Both the position numbers and the translations under genes were made by a program. The notes below the pieces were generated by a model. It saw only the letters and a list, made by a program, of their open reading frames with translations. It did no database searches and was not told the DNA's origin. Source: Pogostemon cablin (Eukaryota; Streptophyta; Magnoliopsida; Lamiales; Lamiaceae). Taken from it: 64,000 nucleotides of DNA. The first letter of the stretch is position 1, and every line of letters starts with the position of its first letter. Positions 57,374 to 64,000 of the stretch are shown here, in pieces. Location of the stretch: assembly GCA_023678885.1 (NCBI GenBank), contig CM043009.1:20887117-20951116 (forward strand). The letters run 5' to 3'.

Positions 57374-58043
57374 TCACCCTGAATGTGAAAGCTCCCGCCT
57401 CCCACCCCATTTCAATCGGAATCGTACATTTAGCATCTTTTCTGGTGTAGATAACTCATCTAATGTTAGATGACACAAAGGCCGCCACTCTGCAAGATTC
57501 TTATCAAAAAGTTCTACATTTGCTCCCTTGAGATCCTGCTCACTCGACCCACTCCCACTACCTCCTGCTTCCTGTATAAGTCGCTTGTGAAGAATCTGTA
57601 GAATTACATTTGCTCTTGCTGCAGAAAACCAATTGAGAGTTATGAAGTGAGGACGACAACTTTGCAACAAACTGTCCATAAGGGTACAATCATCAGCGCA
57701 GAGTGAATGAATTTTCAAATTCTCCACCTTAATTTTAGATAAACCTTGCAAATCATCTTCTTTTGTCAAGATATGACCAATGTCGAGATACAGAGTAATA
57801 CTTGACGAACTCAAACAACTCAGCAATTTATTCAATTTGAGGAACCATTTAGCGCTATGATCATATCGTATAGTTATGTCAGATTCCCATTTCCTCGAGA
57901 CAGTTGTAAAGGACAGCAAAGGCAACATTTCACCTGAAAATTCAAATTCGCGAATATTGGGAAGATCAAATTCAGCTCTCAACATGTGACGAAGTGTAAA
58001 GCTTATGTACTCGAGGGAACGGCTAGAAAGTTTGATTCCTTTG
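57374..58043 (-). pseudogene. F-box/LRR gene C-terminal fragment
   Basis: One open minus-strand frame of about 223 residues runs from 58043 to the stop at 57374-57376: GKGIKLSSRSLEYISF, LPLLSFTTVSRKWESDITIR, WFLKLNKLLSCLSSSSI, LQGLSKIKVENLKI, DDCTLMDSLLQSCRPHFITL, ANVELFDKNLAEWRPLCHLT, MLNVRFRLKWGG. It is the best-preserved member of the family in this window and has no stops, but the F-box and the first leucine-rich repeats are missing: the match ends at 58043, where an inverted repeat begins. It is therefore a truncated gene, not a functional one, unless a distant upstream exon exists. Confidence 0.8.
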
Positions 58044-58047
58044 CCAT

Positions 58048-58260
58048 TGGTCCTCTAAGTATACTAAAATCCGTATTTAGTTCATTAATTATTGCAATTT
58101 TCAATTTTGTCTTTTCTGCCTAATTTTAGTACGAACTAACATTAACATTGGACAAAGAAGTACTAAAATTGAAAATTGCAATAATTAAAGGACAAAATGC
58201 GAATTTTGTGATAATTTGACAAAAGACTTAAAAGGACTAAATGTGATCATTTGACCAGAA
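58048..58260. repeat. Foldback repeat truncating the F-box fragment
   Basis: AATTATTGCAATTTTCAATTTT (58087-58108) pairs with AAAATTGAAAATTGCAATAATT (about 58164-58187), with further 'gtcctttt/aaaaggac' complementarity outside. Confidence 0.6.
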
Positions 58261-59230
58261 AAAATTTTAATTTCTCAAATTATATTAAAATTTTTAAAAT
58301 ATCATAAAAATGTATTTAAATAAATTATATTTAAAACAATATTTTCAAAATTGAATCGGACCAATTGATTCGACTGGAAATCGGAGTCGGAACCAAATTG
58401 AAACTATATTCAAGATAAGACACCAGAACATACTTCTTAACATCACCTAACATGTTGTACTAAGGTTTACACTTCACACTTTGTTCCACATGTTTAAAAA
58501 ACTCAATGTAATATCAAACAATATAGTTTCAATGCAGAACACTTGTATTTGTTTAGTAACTCATTTATTATATTCTTTTTTTTATTAATATTATGATAAA
58601 AATTGCACAATTATTGCCATAAAATGAATATAATATAAAAATTAACTTATTTACTTTACTATTTATTTATTTTGGATGGCGTAATAAAACAAATGAACGA
58701 AATAGGGCAAAGGAGTATTATAAAATTTACATTATACATATAAATTGGCTCTTCCCAAATTGTAATGAGATTTTTTTACTACTTGTGTCCGTTCATAATT
58801 GGGAATATCTCAATCTCAAAGGACTTAAGTCAGGTAAGTTTTTTTTTTTTAAGACTAAATTTGACAAAGTTAAAAGTAATAAGTGTGAAATTGATTAAAT
58901 AAGATTAAATTATATAAAAAAAATTCAATAACAAAAATTGTATTCGATCAAAATTACATTACCAAAATTGAGATTTTCTTAATGGCCTTTCTTGCCAACG
59001 GTCAAGCCCCATCAACAGGGATGTAATCGAATCGAAATGAACCGAACACTATTGAACTTGAGTATCATTTATTAAGGAGTTATCATTCTCGAGTCCGCGC
59101 TATATCTTGTCTAGGAAAAGGTATATTGAACTTGAGCTCAATTTTAAAATGTTTGTTAAGATTCGCGTCATATAAGATACTTGTTCATGAACATTTTCTC
59201 ATGAACATTTAAATATCATTGTTCGAATGA
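58261..59230. other. AT-rich spacer
   Basis: No gene or clear repeat boundary. A Stowaway-like half terminus (ACTTGTGTCCGTTCATAATTGG) lies near 58784. Confidence 0.45.
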
Positions 59231-59543
59231 ACATTTCATTTTATAGTATCACCTTAACTTTCTAACCCTATTAGCCAACTATCTACCCGAGCATAATAGA
59301 CGCTTTTAACATAAGCGTATGTTTAAAAATACAAAAACAACAACATTTCTTCTAATGCTAGGACGGATAATCAGTACTAGAATTTATTAATGAATTTGAA
59401 TTCCTAAACCCTTCAAACCTAGTACTCCCCTGTCCCAAAAGATGATTCATTTTTACTTTATCATGAATATTAAGAAAAATTTATTTTTTGAGTAACTTTA
59501 TATATTGACTTTTAAGGGTAATGTGGTATTTATAGGTAATTTA
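59231..59543. repeat. Second copy of the 55046-55365 segment, ending in an interrupted MITE
   Basis: It matches the first copy to AATTTA at 59543. The Stowaway terminus TACTCCCCTGTCCC is at 59423, and its far end is displaced by the Copia insertion. Confidence 0.85.
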
Positions 59544-59707
59544 TAATAGGAGTAAATAAGGAGTAATTATAGGATTTTAATTCTTTGTACATTTACCTTT
59601 TTTGTATCCACAAATTGTGGATCTTGTTGTAACAATATCCTATATATACATGTAAAACACTCCTCACCAAATCACGGTGAGATTATTCCTAATCTCGATT
59701 CTTCACA
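59544..59707 (+). repeat. 5' LTR of the intact Copia element
   Basis: 164 bp with TA..CA ends. The probable promoter is TATATATA near 59641, inside CCTATATATACATG. Confidence 0.9.
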
Positions 59708-59777
59708 TGGTATCAGCTTGATACACCGAAACCCTACTCTTCTCTCTCCCTCTTCTCCCTCGTTCTTTCTTCTGATC

Positions 59778-62700
59778 ATGGCGGCTGCCCAAATCTCTTC
59801 TTCCTCCCAAACCACCGCGATGATCAATCTGGTGCAGATTAAGTTATCCTCTTCCACCTACCTTATGTGGCGTCGTCAATTCCTTTCCATGGCCGCCACT
59901 TTTGAGTTTTTGGACGTCGTTGAAGGCACTGTCGTTGCTCCCCCAAAAACGATCCACAACGATGCAGGTGCCGACGTTCCCAACCCCCTCTATTCAGCGT
60001 GGTTTCTGCGAGAGCAGAAGTTGCTTGGTGTGTTGTACGCAACACTCGATCCGGAAGCAATGGCGGAGGTGTTGGATTGTGGCTCTTTCCGCTCAGCCTG
60101 GCTCGCCCTGGAGTCGGCGTTTGCCCACGCATCGGCCTCTCGTGCGAATCAACTCAAGGAGGAGCTCCTCTCCTTGAGGCGCAATGATCTGCCCGTCGCT
60201 GAGTATGGACGGAAATTCAAGGCGATTTGTGATCAACTCTCGGCGATACAACGATCTATTGATGAAGGAGAAAAGAGCCACTGGTTTCTTCGTGGGCTTG
60301 GTCATGTTTTCTCCAATTTTGCAGATACAAGGTTGTCCATGAGCCCTGTACCTCCGTTCCGCGAATTGCTCCACCAGGCCGTTCAATTCGAGCACATGAG
60401 TCGCGCCATGGAGGGCCCTCCAGCTGCGCCCGTTGCCTTCACTGCCTCCACCAATCCCACTGGTGTTGGTCGTGGCTCCTCTAATGCTCGGCATCGTGGA
60501 GGTGGTGGTGGCCGTTCTGGGTCACAGCAGCGCGGTGGTGGAGGGAGGCAGGGTGGGCGACGAAATTTCCCTCCCCGGTGTCAGCTATGCCGGAGAGAAC
60601 ACTACGCTGATCAATGTCGACTATTTCTGGACTTGCAGCAGGCTGCTCGACCTACCAGCAACGTGAACCAGCAGGCTGCCCATCTTGCTCAGGCCTTCTC
60701 GGCAGCCTGCAACGTCAGTGATGCCGCTCCACACTCGGACTGGTATGTCGACTCCGGCGCGACGGCTCACATGACGAATCAACCCGCTCAGTTGGACTCG
60801 CTCGCCCCGTATTCCGGTAAGGGTTCCGTTGTTGTTGGTAGTGGTAAAAATATCCCTATTTCTCACATTGGATCCGGTCGTATATGTCGTAATCTTGACT
60901 TATTGGATGTCTTGGTTGTTCCAAATCTTACTAAGAACTTGGTTTCCATCAGCAAACTTACTACGGATTCAAATGTTGAGGTCTTATTTACTAATAATTG
61001 TTTTACAATTCAGAATCCGTTGACAAAGGAAGTACTGGCTCAGGGAAAATGTGAAAATGGACTTTATGTGCTTGACAAGTGTGATAAAAGCTCCGCTCTC
61101 ATTGCTGCTTTGCATCCTACTGCCTTAACAGCTAGTTTTGATTTATGGCATTTACGCCTTGGACATGTGTCTTTTAAAACTATTTCATTGTTAAATAAAC
61201 AAGGACATTTATCTGTTACATCTTTATTACCCAGTCCTACTGTTTGCTCACCTTGCCAATTAGCAAAAATCAAGAAATTACCATTCCCTTTGAATGATAA
61301 ACGTGCTTCTTTTGTTCTTGATATGGTGCACTGTGATTTATGGGGGCCATCACCTGTTACTTCTTCTGCTGGTTATCGGTATTATGCTTTGTTTGTGGAT
61401 GATTATTCTCGGTTTTCATGGATTTATCCCTTGAGTACCAAATCAGAATTTTTTGAGGTTTTTGTTTGTTTCCATACCTTTGTTTGTACGCAATTTTCGC
61501 GTGCTATAAAAGTGTTTCAGTCTGATGGGGGCACAGAATTTACAAACAAGAGGATGTCTGATTTTTTGTTAAGTCATGGGATCTTCCACCGAATCTCATG
61601 TCCATATACTCCACAACAGAATGGTCGAGCTGAGCGAAAACATAGGCACATCACTGAAACAGGTCTTTCAATGTTGTTCCATGCCTCTGCTCCTTCTTCT
61701 CTATGGTTTGAGGCTTTCAGCACTGCTGTTTATGTCATCAATCGGCTTCCGTCAACCATATTGGACAACACATCTCCTTATGAATTATTATTTCATTGCG
61801 CTCCAAATTATGCTATCTTCAAACCTTTTGGTTGCAGGGTTTTTCCTTTTCTGCGTGACTACGCAGAAAACAAGTTCTCTCCTCGCAGTCGACCTTGTAT
61901 ATTTCTGGGTTATAGCAGTTCTTACAAGGGGTTTCGTTGTTTCGATCCTTCTTCCGCGCGCATCTTCATTACTCGCCATGCGCAATTTGATGAACAGAAT
62001 TATCCTTTCACTGGGAAAGTCTCAGCTGCTGCTCATGATCTTTCTATCTCCAGTTTCTTAGAACCAGGGTCACTGCCGGTTGCTACTGCTTCAGATACCA
62101 AGTTATCTACTCAGTCTGTGGCTCGCCATCTCTATCCAGAACCAGATGTAGTTTTGGAGCCTCCTCATCCTGCCCCAGTTGAGGAACCACCATTGCCTGC
62201 CTCACCGCCACCACTTGTCAATGATACACTACCATATCATGCTCCTCCCCAAATTGATGAACCAGCACCTGTCATCCATCCTATACCACCTGCACCTCAG
62301 GCGCCTCCTGTGCCTACTCATCGCATGATCACTCGGTCTAAGGCAGGCATCTTCAAACCAAGATACCCTGTTGATCTTGCTTCAACAGCCTTACTCGCCT
62401 CTCTTGCCACCACTTCTGAGCCTCGTGGTTTCAAATCAGCATCTAAGTTTCCACATTGGATGGCTGCTATGCAAGAGGAATTTGATGCGCTTATACAAAA
62501 TCAAACTTGGGATTTGGTGCCACAACCTCCCGCCACTAACATTGTTGGCTCCAAATGGGTGTTTCGAACTAAATTTCGGTCAGATGGTTCTGTTGAGCGT
62601 CATAAGGCTCGCCTTGTCGCTCAGGGTTTCACTCAGGTTCCTGGCTCCGATTTTCATCAAACCTTCAGCCCTGTTGTCAAGGCAACCACTGTTCGCACCG

Positions 62701-63977
62701 TTCTCGCTCTAGCTGTGCACTACAGATGGTCACTTCATCAATTGGATGTTAAGAATGCATTCCTAAATGGAATTCTGACAGAACCTGTATACATGGCTCA
62801 GCCACCCGGCTTTGTCGATCCACGTAGACCAACTCATGTTTGCCGCCTCAAGAAGGCCTTGTATGGTCTTCGTCAGGCCCCTCTGGCTTGGTTTCAAAGA
62901 TTCAGCACTTATCTGAAGACTTTGGGTTTCCACCAAACTCAATCTGACTCCTCTCTGTTTTGTCTCCGAAGGGGAGGATCCCTCCTATATCTTCTTTTAT
63001 ACGTGGATGATATCATTTTGACAGGGAATGATAACAATCTTCTTCGGCAGTTCATCGACCGTACACACGTGGAATTTGCTATAAAAGATCTTGGTTCGCT
63101 GAACTATTTTCTGGGGCTTGAGGTTTCTCATTCGTCCGATGGCCTTTTTGTGGGACAGGCAAAATACGCTCATGACATTCTTGATCGAGCTATTATGTTG
63201 GACTGCAAGCCGGTCGCGACTCCTCTGGCCGCTGGTACTTCCCTCCAGAGTAGTGGCTCTCCATTTTCTGATCCTACTCTTTATCGATCTCTGGTTGGGG
63301 CTCTACAGTATTTAACTATTACGAGGCCTGATCTCTCTTTTGCAGTCAACACTGTCAGCCAGTTTCTTCAGTCTCCTACTGAAGATCACTTTCTTGCTGT
63401 GAAACGTATTCTTCGCTATGTGAAAGGTACGATTCATTATGGACTTCGCTTTACACATCGCCCAGACCTATCTATTGTGGGATACTCTGATGCTGATTGG
63501 GCCAGGTGCATTGAAACTCGACGCTCAACCTATGGTTATTCCATTTTCCTGGGTGGAAATCTAGTTTCGTGGAGTGCTAAGAAACAGCCTACTGTGGCTC
63601 GATCTAGTTGTGAATCCGAATACCGAGCTCTTGCCAACGCCGGTTCTGAAATCATTTGGTTGAGTAACCTTCTCACTGAGCTTCATCAGCCGCCAGTCAT
63701 GCCTCCAACTCTTTTTTGTGACAACAAAAGTGCACTGTTTTTAAGCCAAAATCCGGTTGCTCACAAACGTGCTAAGCATATTGACATTGACTGTCATTTC
63801 ATTCGTGAGTTGGTCTCTTCGAGGAAGTTGCGCACTCAGTTTGTTCCGTCTAGCCTTCAATTAGCTGACGTCTTCACAAAAGCATTGCCTCGTCCAGCTT
63901 TTGAACTTTTGAGGTCCAAACTTTGCGTTTGTTTACACCCCACGCAACGCTTGACGGGGGGTAATAGGAGTAAATAA
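59778..63977 (+). CDS. Copia gag-pol polyprotein, 1399 aa, intact
   Basis: The start ATG 59778 (MAAAQISSSSQTTAMINLVQ) is the first ATG after the PBS; the frame is also open upstream but only to a TTG. Domains in order: UBN2-type gag (WRRQFLSMAA; residues 1-250), zinc knuckle C268, C271, H275, C280 (spacing one residue short of the usual CX2CX4HX4C), protease D325-S-G, integrase zinc-binding segment (LWHLRLGH, CSPCQLAK), integrase core D520, D583, E619 (DD35E), reverse transcriptase with YVDD at 1075-1078 (LDVKNAFLNG upstream), RNase H with D1238, E1281 and D1315. All catalytic residues checked are present and no stop or frameshift was found. The stop codon (63975-63977) lies 14 bases inside the 3' LTR. 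A broken relative is at 34052-38789. Confidence 0.95.
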   Translation: MAAAQISSSSQTTAMINLVQIKLSSSTYLMWRRQFLSMAATFEFLDVVEGTVVAPPKTIHNDAGADVPNPLYSAWFLREQKLLGVLYATLDPEAMAEVLDCGSFRSAWLALESAFAHASASRANQLKEELLSLRRNDLPVAEYGRKFKAICDQLSAIQRSIDEGEKSHWFLRGLGHVFSNFADTRLSMSPVPPFRELLHQAVQFEHMSRAMEGPPAAPVAFTASTNPTGVGRGSSNARHRGGGGGRSGSQQRGGGGRQGGRRNFPPRCQLCRREHYADQCRLFLDLQQAARPTSNVNQQAAHLAQAFSAACNVSDAAPHSDWYVDSGATAHMTNQPAQLDSLAPYSGKGSVVVGSGKNIPISHIGSGRICRNLDLLDVLVVPNLTKNLVSISKLTTDSNVEVLFTNNCFTIQNPLTKEVLAQGKCENGLYVLDKCDKSSALIAALHPTALTASFDLWHLRLGHVSFKTISLLNKQGHLSVTSLLPSPTVCSPCQLAKIKKLPFPLNDKRASFVLDMVHCDLWGPSPVTSSAGYRYYALFVDDYSRFSWIYPLSTKSEFFEVFVCFHTFVCTQFSRAIKVFQSDGGTEFTNKRMSDFLLSHGIFHRISCPYTPQQNGRAERKHRHITETGLSMLFHASAPSSLWFEAFSTAVYVINRLPSTILDNTSPYELLFHCAPNYAIFKPFGCRVFPFLRDYAENKFSPRSRPCIFLGYSSSYKGFRCFDPSSARIFITRHAQFDEQNYPFTGKVSAAAHDLSISSFLEPGSLPVATASDTKLSTQSVARHLYPEPDVVLEPPHPAPVEEPPLPASPPPLVNDTLPYHAPPQIDEPAPVIHPIPPAPQAPPVPTHRMITRSKAGIFKPRYPVDLASTALLASLATTSEPRGFKSASKFPHWMAAMQEEFDALIQNQTWDLVPQPPATNIVGSKWVFRTKFRSDGSVERHKARLVAQGFTQVPGSDFHQTFSPVVKATTVRTVLALAVHYRWSLHQLDVKNAFLNGILTEPVYMAQPPGFVDPRRPTHVCRLKKALYGLRQAPLAWFQRFSTYLKTLGFHQTQSDSSLFCLRRGGSLLYLLLYVDDIILTGNDNNLLRQFIDRTHVEFAIKDLGSLNYFLGLEVSHSSDGLFVGQAKYAHDILDRAIMLDCKPVATPLAAGTSLQSSGSPFSDPTLYRSLVGALQYLTITRPDLSFAVNTVSQFLQSPTEDHFLAVKRILRYVKGTIHYGLRFTHRPDLSIVGYSDADWARCIETRRSTYGYSIFLGGNLVSWSAKKQPTVARSSCESEYRALANAGSEIIWLSNLLTELHQPPVMPPTLFCDNKSALFLSQNPVAHKRAKHIDIDCHFIRELVSSRKLRTQFVPSSLQLADVFTKALPRPAFELLRSKLCVCLHPTQRLTGGNRSK

Positions 63978-64000
63978 GGAGTAATTATAGGATTTTAATT
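63962..64000 (+). repeat. 3' LTR of the intact Copia element, first 39 bases
   Basis: It reads TAATAGGAGTAAATAAGGAG... as at 59544 and is cut by the window end. It contains the last codons and stop of gag-pol. Confidence 0.9.

Larger units (their letters stand above)
59544..64000 (+). mobile_element. Structurally intact Copia element with TA..CA LTRs (3' LTR runs off the window)
   Basis: The 5' LTR 59544-59707 (164 bp) reads TAATAGGAGTAAATAAGG...CTTCACA and contains TATATATA at 59641. The PBS TGGTATCAGCTTG starts at 59708. One uninterrupted gag-pol frame follows. A G-rich polypurine tract (TTGACGGGGGG, ending at 63961) precedes the 3' LTR at 63962, of which 39 bases are visible and agree with the 5' LTR. 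The short LTRs and single frame suggest the Ale/Retrofit side of Copia, which is an inference. Confidence 0.95.

Noticed and set aside
59718..59777. Upstream extension of the Copia gag frame
   Set aside because: It starts with TTG and overlaps the primer-binding site and leader; the first ATG (59778) matches the gag start of the related element at 38408.
1..64000. tRNA genes suggested by GCTCTGATACCA / TGGTATCAGAGC strings
   Set aside because: These are retrotransposon primer-binding sites next to LTRs; no cloverleaf surrounds them.

Overview
The window is 64 kb of AT-rich, repeat-dense nuclear DNA from a flowering plant, most likely a eudicot. The evidence is GT-AG introns, (TTA)n microsatellites, Stowaway-type MITEs with the CTCCCTCCGTCC terminus, Copia LTR elements primed by initiator tRNA-Met, a RICESLEEPER-type hAT transposase, and remnants of plant F-box/LRR, cyclin-B and CDK-like kinase genes. 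I cannot name the genus. No bacterial, viral, CRISPR or operon-like content was seen, and I found no convincing tRNA or rRNA gene.

Layout. 0-2.7 kb: the last exon of a CDK-like Ser/Thr kinase (+), then an F-box scrap and a leader-like exon cut off by a Copia LTR (2.7-4.1 kb). 4.2-8.8 kb: MITEs and AT-rich spacer. 8.84-13.58 kb: a foldback, Mutator-like element with ~0.8 kb inverted arms built partly from 34-bp repeats; one arm is split by a small LTR retrotransposon (9.16-11.49 kb). 13.7-15.1 kb: an F-box/LRR pseudogene. 15.6 kb: a cyclin-B scrap. 16.55-17.19 kb (-): the only intact-looking small host gene, a two-exon gene for a cysteine-rich membrane-module protein of 153 aa. 17.5-20.2 kb: unclear, with a few exon-like reading frames. 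20.25-33.85 kb: a three-level nest in which a MITE is interrupted by a non-autonomous Ty3/Gypsy-like LTR element, which is itself interrupted by an 8.3 kb Copia element; each LTR insertion has a 5-bp target duplication. 34.05-38.79 kb: a decayed Copia element (-), probably inside an intron. 39.5-39.9 kb: kinase pseudogene exons (-). 42.4-47.8 kb: foldback MITEs, a second F-box pseudogene and a truncated Copia element. 48.02-52.56 kb: a near-complete hAT element with an 8-bp target duplication and a three-exon transposase broken by one frameshift. 57.4-58.0 kb: a third F-box fragment. 59.54 kb to the end: a structurally intact Copia element with a 1399-aa gag-pol reading frame, inserted in a MITE.

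The genes do not form a pathway. The window reads as a record of successive transposition: several insertions can be ordered in time from nesting, LTR divergence and uninterrupted duplicate copies in the same window. The points most worth a second look are the foldback element with its 34-bp repeats and captured spacer, the young Copia element with dead polymerase and integrase motifs and a GC-rich leader block, the shared non-canonical TA..CA LTR ends of two Copia elements, the one-base break in the hAT transposase, and the two complementary kinase fragments in opposite orientation. I saw nothing that I could defend as a wholly new biological system.
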